A stretch of DNA of 64,000 nt, taken from assembly GCF_034006335.1 (NCBI RefSeq), contig NZ_JAWDIQ010000001.1. One strand, 5' to 3'. This document shows positions 1 through 7,603 of the stretch, piece after piece. This DNA is from Paracerasibacillus soli. GTDB lineage: Bacteria > Bacillota > Bacilli > Bacillales > Amphibacillaceae. Position 1 is the stretch's first letter. Every line of letters begins with the position of its first letter. The position numbers were made by a program, and so were the translations under genes. The notes beneath the pieces were generated by a model, which had not been told where the DNA came from, made no database searches, and saw nothing but the letters and a program-made list of their open reading frames with translations.

Positions 1-499
1 TTGAAACAAAGGGTCTACCTTTGGAATGCACAATGATGTTTTTATCATGAGGTTGAATGATAGCTAAATAAAATTCTGCCCAACCATGTAATCCAAACTT
101 TAAAAACTTTATCTTTCGAAAACGGTTCACCTCCTTGACAACTTTAGGGTCAATCTCAGCATTTGTAATAATCATACCGATGACAATGGTAGACATATGT
201 TCTTGATGTTCGATAGTGTAGTGGTGCATATGTTTTTCTATCTTTTCACGAAAGTTTTGAATATAAGCTTCAGTAATTTTATCTTTTGTAGTAGTAGCGA
301 AAATAACTTGTCGGTTTTCTACACCATATACTTTTATTTTTTTAGTAATCATATATCGCTCATCTCTGCGATGGTAATGTGCGAGAAAGGCAAGTGGCAT
401 ACCATCTAATTTCACATCACGGAAAACGTCAAACTGTAAAGTATATATATTGGCAAGGGCATGAACAAAATTTTTAATCTCTATCTCTTTGTCTTTCAT
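1..499 (-). CDS. Hypothetical protein, partial (C-terminus off window)
   Basis: The reverse strand is open from an ATG at 499 to the window edge, giving at least 166 residues with no stop. A good ribosome site (GGAGGAGATAT) lies just upstream of the ATG. The protein starts MKDKEIEIKNFVHALANIY and contains a basic, aromatic-rich segment around residues 40-50 (AHYHRRDERYMITKK) and a KFGLHGWAEFYLAI segment near residue 140. No signal peptide or membrane segment is visible. I do not recognise the family. It follows the small CC-motif gene in the same direction with a 60-bp gap, so the two may be cotranscribed. It looks cytoplasmic and soluble, but no function can be given. Confidence 0.75.
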   Translation of the reverse strand, partial: MKDKEIEIKNFVHALANIYTLQFDVFRDVKLDGMPLAFLAHYHRRDERYMITKKIKVYGVENRQVIFATTTKDKITEAYIQNFREKIEKHMHHYTIEHQEHMSTIVIGMIITNAEIDPKVVKEVNRFRKIKFLKFGLHGWAEFYLAIIQPHDKNIIVHSKGRPFVS

Positions 500-559
500 A
501 TCATATCTCCTCCATCGACAACCTCTTATATATTTCGTTTCGAATTAGCTAAAAAGGCA

Positions 560-844
560 TTAAAATCGTTTTAATCCAAGTACCTGCAACGTTTTGAAAA
601 ATCGTGTGATTCGCAAGAGAATATGATCATTTTTGAAATCCAAGCTTTTCTCAATATAAATGGCAATATCATGATATTTTATCAAATGGTAATCATCCTT
701 ATTACTTGGTACAGACCATGTTGTACGCACTTCATCTGTTGGAACACAACAACCATTTAATACTAAACGTGAAATGGTAAGTACATTTCCCTTTGCTGTA
801 ATCCGATCTTTTACGTTTTTATCCATTGAAACTTGAATAACCAT
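560..844 (-). CDS. Small CC-motif (CC/Se-type) protein
   Basis: This is a 94-residue cytoplasmic protein with the pattern KDRITAKGNVLTI followed by a Cys-Cys pair in NGCCVP, then a YHDIAIYIEK strand and a C-terminal GLKRF. The layout (I..KG..TI, GCC.P, conserved Y..hdI.vYi, GfK.L end) matches the small Firmicute 'CC/Se motif' family, in which some members carry selenocysteine at the second position of the pair. Here both codons read Cys. A GTG at 859 is also possible, but the ATG at 844 sits 6 bases after GAGGGAG, so I chose 844. The function of the family is not established; a metal, sulfur or redox role is only inference. Confidence 0.6.
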   Translation of the reverse strand: MVIQVSMDKNVKDRITAKGNVLTISRLVLNGCCVPTDEVRTTWSVPSNKDDYHLIKYHDIAIYIEKSLDFKNDHILLRITRFFKTLQVLGLKRF

Positions 845-938
845 CTTAATCTCCCTCACAATAATATATTATCTAATTATTCATTTTATAAAAACTATTA
901 GTATAATAATACAATACTTCTAAATAAAAGTGAATATA

Positions 939-968
939 TTGAATAGTTAAACTCAGATATTTTATGAT
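939..968 (+). promoter_or_regulatory. Candidate sigma-A promoter for panE
   Basis: TTGAAT at 939-944 and TATGAT at 963-968 are spaced by 18 bases and lie about 65 bp before the panE start. The stretch is AT-rich and also separates panE from the divergent small gene at 844. Confidence 0.4.
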
Positions 969-1035
969 ATGATGATATGCAAGGTACAAGAACATCATTT
1001 ATTCAAATTTAATCGAGGAGAAAGGGGAGATAGTA

Positions 1036-1987
1036 TTGAAGGTTGTCGTGTTAGGCGCAGGCGCGCTAGGGGTTTATTTTGGGGGTAGATTGATTGAAGC
1101 GGGTCATGATGTGACATTTTTAGTCCGGAGAAATCGAGCGGAACGCATACATAACAATGGTTTAGAGATTCACAGTACAAGGGGAAACTATGTCGTGGCG
1201 CAACCAAAAGTTGTGGTTGACGTGAGTGAGATAGATAGAGTGGACCTGGTATTTTTTTCTGTTAAAGGCTATCATTTGCAGGGGGCAATTCCAACATTAA
1301 TAGAATTGGCAAAAAAAGGAGCATATATTTTGCCAGTATTAAATGGTGTAGAGCATTTTTCAGTCATTGAAAAAGCTTTACGACCTTTCATTGAACAAGG
1401 AGTGACGAAAGAGCATCCAGTATTAGGTGGTTTGTCGTTTATTATTGCTACATTAGATGAGAAAGGCTATGTTCATCATACAAGTAAGCAGCACAAACTT
1501 GTTTATGGTGCCTTCCATCATTCGCAACAGGAATTTTGTAATAAATTGCAAACACTACTTACTAAGGTCAATATTGAAAGTGAAAATAGTGAGGATGTTT
1601 TACTTGCTTTGTGGGAAAAGTACATGTTTATTACTGCCTTTTCCAGTGTTACGACAGCGGCAAATCTACCAATTGGTATGATTCGGAGGTATGCTGAAAC
1701 AAAGCAGGTTGGAATAGATGTTTTACAAGAAATGCGACAACTCGGAAATAAATATAATGTGCCGTTAGATGAGAACACATGTTGAAAAGGCAATTGCTTT
1801 AATTGATGAGTTACCTGATGAAGGCACATCCTCGATGCACCAAGATAAACGTAAAGGATTACCATTAGAGTTGGATCATTTACAAGGTGCAGCATTGCGT
1901 TTAGCAGAAAAGGCTAATATTACATTACCTACAATTTCATTAGTTGTAAGATTAACGAAACCGTATGAGAAAGGTCTTCCCTTGTGA
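1036..1987 (+). CDS. panE: 2-dehydropantoate 2-reductase (ketopantoate reductase), frameshifted
   Basis: PanE reduces ketopantoate to pantoate with NADPH in pantothenate and coenzyme A synthesis. The N-terminus MKVVVLGAGALGVYFGGRL is the Rossmann GxGxxG motif of the ApbA/PanE family, followed by a conserved NGVEH segment near residue 105 and the catalytic-domain helix WEKYMFITAFSSVTT. A TTG start at 1036 follows AAGGGGAGA. The frame shifts at about 1770-1780: the first part ends in DENTC, the rest resumes as THVEKAIALIDELPDEGTSS, and SSMHQDKRKG with a conserved E-L-D is the family C-terminal motif. The joined length of about 315 is normal. The break looks like one inserted base and is probably an assembly error. 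Confidence 0.85.
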
Positions 1988-2178
1988 AGGCTTTTTCTAT
2001 GTGTTCATCATTTGAAATATGATGACAATGTGCAATACAATTTATAATGTCATGTGCACGTCGAAAATACTTTTTCCCCATTTTAAATTGGTTTAAGTAA
2101 AATATTAGTACCAACAATAGTACCTTATGGTAAAATAAGTTTAAGTTAAGGTAATGACATGGAAAGAGGGGAAACGGC

Positions 2179-2783
2179 ATGTATAAATTTGCAGCCAATG
2201 TTTTAAAAGGTTTGTTAAGTATGAGTAGAAGAATAAAAGTTTATGATAAAGAGAATGTACCTAAAATCTTGGCGGGTATGTTATCGCATGTACGCACACA
2301 GGTTGGATCGATATTTTATGGTTAGGTATTTCGGTTCTACCAACTGAGCTTCATTTTATGGCCAAAAAGGAATTGTTTCAAAATCATTTTCTACGTTGGC
2401 TTATGAAAAAGCTAAATGCTTTTCCAGTTAATCGAGAAAATCCAGGGCCAAGTGCGATTAAAATACCACGCAAGTTAATCAAAGAGGGAAAGGTAGTAGG
2501 TATTTTTCCAAGCGGAACTCGAACGAGTGATGAAGTTCCTTTGAAAAGAGGGGCAGTTACAATTGCAAGTGTGGCGAAAGCTCCCTTAGTGCCAGCTGCA
2601 TATATTGGCCCAAATAATTTTTCGGATCTTTTGAAGCGCAAGAAGCCAGCAATTATTTTTGGTAAACCGATAGAAGTTCCCAAAGATCAACCTAAAAATA
2701 TGCAAGTAGAGTGGATGATGCAGGAACTTGAAAAGGAAATGAAAAACTTACACACAAGGTTGATAGAAATCAGGAGAGAATAG
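2179..2783 (+). CDS. plsC: 1-acyl-sn-glycerol-3-phosphate acyltransferase, frameshifted
   Basis: PlsC acylates lysophosphatidic acid to phosphatidic acid at the membrane. The ATG at 2179 follows GAGGGGAAA. After about 29 residues the frame shifts near 2265. The next frame reads GGYVIACTHTGWIDIL, holding the catalytic H-x4-D box (HTGWID). Further on are the LPTELHFMAKKELF block, FPVNRENPG and the FPSGTRTS glycerol-phosphate binding motif. Restoring one A in the AAAA run before the break gives a continuous protein of about 202 residues, the usual length for the Bacillus enzyme. The N-terminus is basic and amphipathic with no clear membrane helix. It stands alone between panE and the DJ-1 gene. 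Confidence 0.85.
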
Positions 2784-3063
2784 AGCAATTGAAAAAAGAA
2801 TATGAAATACTTTTTAAAAAAATATAACTTTTGTAATTCCCGTTATACAATCGTTTTAAACCTATTTTAAAAAAGTTTTTTAATTTAACAGGTAATTTTT
2901 TATTAATCACGAATATATATGTTATCGGATGTTTTTTTTGTGGATTGAAAGTATCAAGTTATTCTAATTGTATATTGAGAATATAAGTTCGTTATAAAAG
3001 ACTTGCAAATGCTGAGAATTGTTTTTTATTTTTCATACAGCAATCGGAAGGGGAATTGCTCGG

Positions 3064-3632
3064 ATGAAAAGGTATTATTTTTTGTATACGATGAATATGC
3101 CGATTTCCAAATTGGTCATCTCCTGTTTTTCTTAAAAAAGCTAGGGAAAATGAAGGTTGATGTTGCCTCATTGCATGGAAAGGAAGTGGTGAGCCTAGGT
3201 GGGTTGAAAGTTTGTGCAGCAAATCGGTTACAAGAAGCAAAAATGGACGAATATGATTTATTTTTAATCCCAGGTGGTGATGGTGTTCATTCATTACTTA
3301 AGCAAAAGATATTGCATGATAAGCTTCTAGAAGCATATGAAAAAAATATACTGATTGCAGCTATGTGCGGTTCAGTCATCTGTTTAGCGGAAGCGGAATT
3401 ATTAAATCAAAAAGCTTTTACGTGTAATGAATTAACTTTTAATCAGTTTCAGGATATTTTCATACAAGGTAACTATACTGGAAAAAGTATAGAAACGAGC
3501 ACATCGGGAATTATTACTGCAAAAGGGACTGCGTTTGCTTTATTTACAATTGCGGTATTGGAAAATCTGAAACTCTTACAAAATGACAATCAGCGGGAAC
3601 ATATACGCGCCTTTTGTAAGGGTGAAGCTTAG
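3064..3632 (+). CDS. DJ-1/PfpI family protein
   Basis: The protein has the DJ-1/PfpI fold signatures: an N-terminal KVLFFVYDEYADFQIG strand-helix, FLIPGGDGVHSLL, and the nucleophile elbow AAMCGSVICLAEA with its Cys. Related proteins act as glyoxalases, deglycases, amidases or stress factors, so the exact activity is unknown. The open frame reaches back to a TTG at 3003, but that upstream part is not conserved-looking. An ATG at 3064 follows GGAAGGGGAA and, with one extra A in the AAAA run, would read MKKVLFFVYDEY, the normal family start. I therefore place the start at 3064 and infer a 1-base loss there. Length is then about 189 residues. It is cytoplasmic and appears monocistronic. Confidence 0.75.
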
Positions 3633-3714
3633 GTGTATGGGTTGATGAGAATAATAATTCAATATATGGATTGCCAGACTGTGGAAGATTAGGATATATA
3701 GCAAATGGGGTTTT

Positions 3715-4254
3715 ATGATGAAAGCAGAAATCGCTCATTTAATTCAGGAATTTGAACAGTTTAATCGTTTTGTACAATCGTTGGAGAAAACAGAAGATGA
3801 CTATTTTTTTAAATCGATTAAGAAAGGGAAATGGTCACCTGCAGAAATTATTAGTCATATCACGTATTGGAATCGATACATATTAGACGATTTACTTCCC
3901 AAGATGAAACAAGGTGCCAATGTAACAAGTGTTGCATTTGATGAAATTAATATACCAGCTGCAAAATATGCACTATCTGGTGTTACAAAAATGCAATTAA
4001 TTCATGAACAAATTGAATCAAGAAATAATTTAATTCAAGTATTAAAAGAAAAGTCAGACGAAGTATTTTTCGCTGAATTTAAACTAAATGGAGAAGCAAT
4101 GGATCAATACTCTGGTTATCCACATACGATGTTTCATTACATCCGTGTTTTCGTGTGGCATGACAACCATCATCGAGCACAAATCGAACAATTCTTCCAT
4201 AGTCATTTAACATTGCATCATGATAGAAAAGAGTTAGCATGGATAAAAGAATAA
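3715..4254 (+). CDS. DinB/YfiT family metal-dependent helical protein
   Basis: This 179-residue protein belongs to the DinB four-helix superfamily. Visible marks are the GKWSPAEIISHITYWNRYI helix with the first metal His, and the C-terminal VWHDNHHRAQIEQFFH helix with the remaining His ligands. Members include bacillithiol-dependent and other metal-binding transferases, but most are uncharacterised, so no substrate can be named. The start ATG-ATG at 3715 is used; a ribosome site is weak (GGGG). It overlaps the downstream deoxyinosine glycosylase by 16 bases, so the two are translationally linked. Confidence 0.8.
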   Translation: MMKAEIAHLIQEFEQFNRFVQSLEKTEDDYFFKSIKKGKWSPAEIISHITYWNRYILDDLLPKMKQGANVTSVAFDEINIPAAKYALSGVTKMQLIHEQIESRNNLIQVLKEKSDEVFFAEFKLNGEAMDQYSGYPHTMFHYIRVFVWHDNHHRAQIEQFFHSHLTLHHDRKELAWIKE

Positions 4255-4748
4255 TTTCATTAGCACCTGTTTTATCCGCTCATCCAAAAGTACTCATATT
4301 AGGTTCTATGCCGAGTAGGATTTCTTTAGAAAAACAACAATATTACGCGAATACGAGAAATCATTTTTGGAATATCTTATATACATTATTTCAAATTGCA
4401 CCAATTGAGTCATACGATGAAAAAATACAGTTTGTGCGAAAAAGACATTTAGCATTATGGGATTCGATTGGGTCTTGCTATCGTGAAGGTAGTTTAGATG
4501 CAAATATTGAAGATGAAACGCCAAACGATATACCAGCCTTGCTCAAAATGTATCCTTCCATTTCACTTATTGCTTGTAATGGAACAAAATCATATCAAAC
4601 ATTTATGAAGTATTTTTCAGTTGATATTGATATTGATATAAAAAAGCTACCTTCTACAAGTCCAATTCCAGGAAGATATACAAAATCTTTTGAAGGGAAA
4701 GTAGCGGACTGGAAAGTTATTTTAGATTATATAGAAAATGATGCATAA
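4239..4748 (+). CDS. DNA-deoxyinosine glycosylase (uracil-DNA glycosylase superfamily)
   Basis: This enzyme removes hypoxanthine (deaminated adenine), and possibly uracil, from DNA to start base-excision repair. The 169-residue protein carries the family blocks in order: VLILGSMPSRISLEKQQYYA near the N-terminus (the catalytic loop region), NHFWNIL, the LWDSIGSCYREGSLDANI block, and the C-terminal LPSTSPIPGR motif that corresponds to the DNA-intercalation loop. These match the Firmicute deoxyinosine glycosylase subfamily closely. The ATG lies inside the end of the DinB gene (16-base overlap), which suggests coupled translation. No damage-response operator was seen. Confidence 0.85.
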   Translation: MDKRIISLAPVLSAHPKVLILGSMPSRISLEKQQYYANTRNHFWNILYTLFQIAPIESYDEKIQFVRKRHLALWDSIGSCYREGSLDANIEDETPNDIPALLKMYPSISLIACNGTKSYQTFMKYFSVDIDIDIKKLPSTSPIPGRYTKSFEGKVADWKVILDYIENDA

Positions 4749-4861
4749 GCAATATGCCTAAAAAATTCATGATTTGGATTAATATTTTAGGAAATGCTTT
4801 TGTATAATGAACATTGTGAGTAACTTTTTCTAAAGCAGTGAATAGCTTAAGAAAAAGATAC

Positions 4862-4893
4862 AAAAAAGAGTCGTAAGCGGCAACTTACGACTC
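4862..4893 (-). terminator. Rho-independent terminator of the toxin-like transcript
   Basis: A perfect 10-bp stem (GAGTCGTAAG at 4868-4877 against CTTACGACTC at 4884-4893) with a 6-base loop is followed, reading leftward, by six T residues (A-run 4862-4867 on the + strand). There is no T-run in the other direction. It therefore ends the minus-strand transcript carrying the 28-codon gene at 5054. Confidence 0.8.
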
Positions 4894-4967
4894 GGACAGA
4901 TGTGTAGGATATGGCGACTCTATGAGGTGTGAAAAAGATATAACCCTAGTCCACCAATACGAGGGTA

Positions 4968-5054
4968 CTACTTCTTTTCACGGCTATTTACGATTAACAA
5001 CACGAGCGTTGAGAAGGCGATCATCAATTCGATTGTCTTTTCAATCGGTATCAT
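4968..5054 (-). CDS. Putative holin-like (TxpA/BsrG-type) type I toxin peptide
   Basis: A 28-codon gene runs from ATG 5054 to TAG 4968. The peptide begins MIPIEKTIELMIAFSTLVLL and ends IVNSREKK: a short hydrophilic N-terminus, one hydrophobic helix and a basic tail. This is the layout of the short Firmicute holin-like toxins (Hol_Tox, TxpA/BsrE/BsrG relatives), which depolarise the membrane and are silenced by an antisense RNA. A ribosome site AAAGGGG sits 9 bases upstream and can be masked by a local CCCTT/AAGGG hairpin. A strong terminator lies 75 bases downstream. The antisense RNA has not been proved. The match is by pattern recognition, not by search. Confidence 0.65.
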   Translation of the reverse strand: MIPIEKTIELMIAFSTLVLLIVNSREKK

Positions 5055-5094
5055 ATGCTTCAGCCCCTTTCTTTAAGGGATTTAAAGCCGCCAA
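5041..5094 (-). CDS. Overlapping 17-codon leader ORF upstream of the toxin-like gene
   Basis: A perfect AGGAGG (5099-5104) is followed after 4 bases by TTG 5094, which opens a 17-codon frame ending at TGA 5041, inside codons 4-5 of the toxin-like gene. The peptide would read MAALNPLKKGAEAYDTD. The strong ribosome site has no other nearby start codon. The overlap would allow translational coupling: ribosomes on this frame would open the hairpin that hides the toxin ribosome site. It may equally be fortuitous, as the spacing is short. Confidence 0.35.
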   Translation of the reverse strand: MAALNPLKKGAEAYDTD

Positions 5095-5260
5095 CTTACC
5101 TCCTAAAATGTCGTACTTATCCTACATTACCTGTCTTATTACTTATATATATTACGAATTTCTAAATTAATGGCTACATTGTAAATAATTGGTACGAAAT
5201 TCACATAGGAAAGTTATGTAGGTACAAAGACTTATATGCGTTTTTTTGTGTTTTTTGGTG

Positions 5261-6361
5261 TCAAAAAAATGCAGGATGTTTTGCATAATCATCCTTATAT
5301 TTTTGATAAAAAGTAATCATTGGTTCTAATGTGTCAACTAAATCTGGGCATGTTATACCTGAATCCTCTAAATCCCTCGTTATTTCTGTACAATCATAAG
5401 AGGAATGAATCAAGAAATAATCCATTGCCTCTGGTTCAGCTTGTAGCCTTTTTCGGATTGGTGCGAATGTCATCGGTAATTTTGCAGCTTGTATTGGAAT
5501 TTTCCCTTTTGGGGTTTTTCCAACATAATATTCACAAAGTAATTTCTGTAATTCCCACATTTTATATGGTTTCGGATCTGTTAAATGATACGTTTTTCCA
5601 GCTCCGATAGGATTTATTGCTAAATAACTTGTTGCTTCAATGAGATAATCTGACGGGATAAAGTTACCCTCCGGTTTTCCTTCACCCAAATATGGTATCT
5701 GTGGTAAATGTTTTATTTTATCCAAAAAGTTTAACATGAAATAAAGCCCATCAAATTTAATTGTATACCCTGTTTTAGAGTGTCCTTTAACTACTGCTGG
5801 ACGAACGATTGTAGTTGGTACGGCTTCCTTTATACGATGAACGGCCATTTCGGCTAAAAACTTTGTTTCTTCATAATGATTTCGAAAATGTTGCCCTTCA
5901 TCTAGTTCATATTCATAGATTTTTCCTTCGCGTGTACCAGAAACGTATGCAGTACTGTAGTAAATATATCGCTCCAAATTGGAAAGAGTTTTAACCCAAT
6001 TATTGACATGTTCTGTTCCTTTTACATTTACGTTATAAGCCAATTTTTGTGTTACAGCTAAATCATATATGGCAGCTAAATGAAAAACATGGGTAACTTC
6101 CTTACGAAGTTGTTTCTCTACTTCAGGGGATAATTGTAAGTTATTTTCTGTAATATCTCCTGAAATGATTTGAAAAAACTCTTCTTCAACGTTTAGTTGA
6201 TTCGCTAATTGTTTCGTTTGTTGTATTGCTGTATTTTGTAAAGGTGGTAGGACAAGTAAGTACATGCAATTAATAGTGTCTCGATGATCGATAATTAATT
6301 GTTTTAGTAATTCATTGGCAAGAAAACCTGGAAAGCCAGTAAAAAAACAGACGTGCTTCAT
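5261..6361 (-). CDS. Extended SDR / NAD-binding_4 family oxidoreductase
   Basis: This 366-residue protein is an extended short-chain dehydrogenase related to the NAD-binding domain of fatty acyl-CoA reductases and male-sterility proteins. The N-terminus CFFTGFPGFLANELL is the TGxxGFLA dinucleotide loop. VTHVFHLAAIYDLAV is the HLAA strand, YYSTAYVSGTREG supplies the catalytic Ser/Thr, and HYEETKFLAE is the YxxxK catalytic pair. VRPAVVKGHSKTG is the usual substrate-pocket region. The substrate is unknown; an acyl chain or a sterol-like molecule is possible from the family. The ATG at 6361 follows GGGAGC. It is transcribed alone, divergent from ctaG, in a 240-bp intergenic region that must hold both promoters. 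Confidence 0.8.
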   Translation of the reverse strand: MKHVCFFTGFPGFLANELLKQLIIDHRDTINCMYLLVLPPLQNTAIQQTKQLANQLNVEEEFFQIISGDITENNLQLSPEVEKQLRKEVTHVFHLAAIYDLAVTQKLAYNVNVKGTEHVNNWVKTLSNLERYIYYSTAYVSGTREGKIYEYELDEGQHFRNHYEETKFLAEMAVHRIKEAVPTTIVRPAVVKGHSKTGYTIKFDGLYFMLNFLDKIKHLPQIPYLGEGKPEGNFIPSDYLIEATSYLAINPIGAGKTYHLTDPKPYKMWELQKLLCEYYVGKTPKGKIPIQAAKLPMTFAPIRKRLQAEPEAMDYFLIHSSYDCTEITRDLEDSGITCPDLVDTLEPMITFYQKYKDDYAKHPAFF

Positions 6362-6601
6362 TTTTCAACGCTCCCTATCGTTTTATGTTAAGTATACCTT
6401 GTTTCTGAACACGTGAGTACTAATATTCTGAAAATAAAGGGAGATACTTCAACTAGTTGTTTTTGGTACTTCCCTTACTGATTTTGAAAAGAAACAAATT
6501 GTCATACAGATAAATATTTCATTGTTTTGTGATAAACTAATGCTTCAAGATAGTGAATCATCCATTACAATAAAAGAAGAAGTTGAAAAAGGTGTGATGA
6601 G

Positions 6602-7420
6602 ATGATTGATATTATTTTAAGTGAACTACATTTTTCGTCAATATGGAATGGTGGCATTTTCCTGTTTACATTATTTGGGGCAATTATTTATCTGTTTATG
6701 TTACCAAACGGAAAAAACCATACGATATGGAAGTCAATTGTGTTTCTAGTAGGGCTAGCTATTACTTTCTTAGCAATCGGAAGTCCGCTTAATATTGTTG
6801 CTCGTATTCAATTTAGTAGGCATATTTTACAACTGATTTTATTGCTGTTATTAGCACCACCGTTATTAATTATTGGATTCAAAACAGAAGTTTTAAAAAA
6901 TGTTGCATCTAAACCATTTTTGCAGAAAATGTGTGATCTGTTAACGAGGCCAAGTCTTACTTTCACTTTGTTTTTTATTTTACTATACGCAGTCCATATG
7001 CCATTTTTGTTTGACGCAGTTCGGATGGACATTTACACGAATTACTTTTATATGTTAGGGTTATTTATCGTAGCTCTTTTATTTTGGATTCCACTTATAT
7101 CAGAAAAAAAGTTAAACATAAAACAAAAGACGATTTATGCAGGGGCAAGTATGGTTGTTTTTATTCCATTAAGTATCTTTTTCTATGTTGCAAAAACTAG
7201 TTTGTACACCGTTTATTCTGATTTGTCCTATTTTATTCAATCATTAGAAGCGTGTTTTCCAGCTAATAAGTCATTACCACCGGAATATTATGAAATGCTC
7301 ATTCCATCTTCACCAGTTCATGAACAACAATTAGGTGCTATGTTTTTATTGATTGGACAAATCGTTATTTTTGGTCTTACATTAGGAATCCCACTAATAC
7401 GAAAAAGAATATCACGATAA
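6602..7420 (+). CDS. ctaG: Cytochrome c oxidase assembly factor CtaG (caa3-type)
   Basis: CtaG-family membrane proteins are needed to form active caa3 cytochrome oxidase in Bacillus. The 272-residue protein has about seven membrane segments. It shows the family features FLAIGSPLNIVARIQFSRHILQ near residue 60 (with the conserved His), LLLAPPLLIIGF, HMPFLFDAV near 140, and a periplasmic YYEMLIPSSPVHEQQLGAMF loop before the last helix. The start at 6602 follows a run GTGTGATGAG with only a weak ribosome site. The gene is monocistronic with its own terminator and is not next to the oxidase genes, as is common for paralogues of this family. Confidence 0.8.
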   Translation: MIDIILSELHFSSIWNGGIFLFTLFGAIIYLFMLPNGKNHTIWKSIVFLVGLAITFLAIGSPLNIVARIQFSRHILQLILLLLLAPPLLIIGFKTEVLKNVASKPFLQKMCDLLTRPSLTFTLFFILLYAVHMPFLFDAVRMDIYTNYFYMLGLFIVALLFWIPLISEKKLNIKQKTIYAGASMVVFIPLSIFFYVAKTSLYTVYSDLSYFIQSLEACFPANKSLPPEYYEMLIPSSPVHEQQLGAMFLLIGQIVIFGLTLGIPLIRKRISR

Positions 7421-7429
7421 CAAATGGAA

Positions 7430-7453
7430 ACTCGCTGATTGCGAGTTTTTTTA
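7430..7453 (+). terminator. Terminator after ctaG
   Basis: ACTCGC (7430-7435) and GCGAGT (7441-7446) form a 6-bp stem with a 5-base loop, followed directly by a run of seven T residues broken only by one A. Confidence 0.8.
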
Positions 7454-7603
7454 TTTTGTATGACATAAATGAAATTTGAAAAGATTACCTTTCAATGAAT
7501 GTAAATAGTTGGGTATGCTAATAAAATAAAGGAAAGAGATTAGTTTTATCATGATGTAATGGGGGAAAATGAAATACATAAAGAAAGAGTGAGGAAGAGT
7601 GAC

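Noticed and set aside
2384..2683. Reverse-strand 99-residue frame opposite plsC
   Set aside because: It lies wholly opposite a gene with clear acyltransferase motifs and has no ribosome site or family features.
4922..5170. Plus-strand 82-residue frame in the toxin-like region
   Set aside because: The composition is poor and it has no ribosome site. The terminator and ribosome sites all point to the opposite strand.
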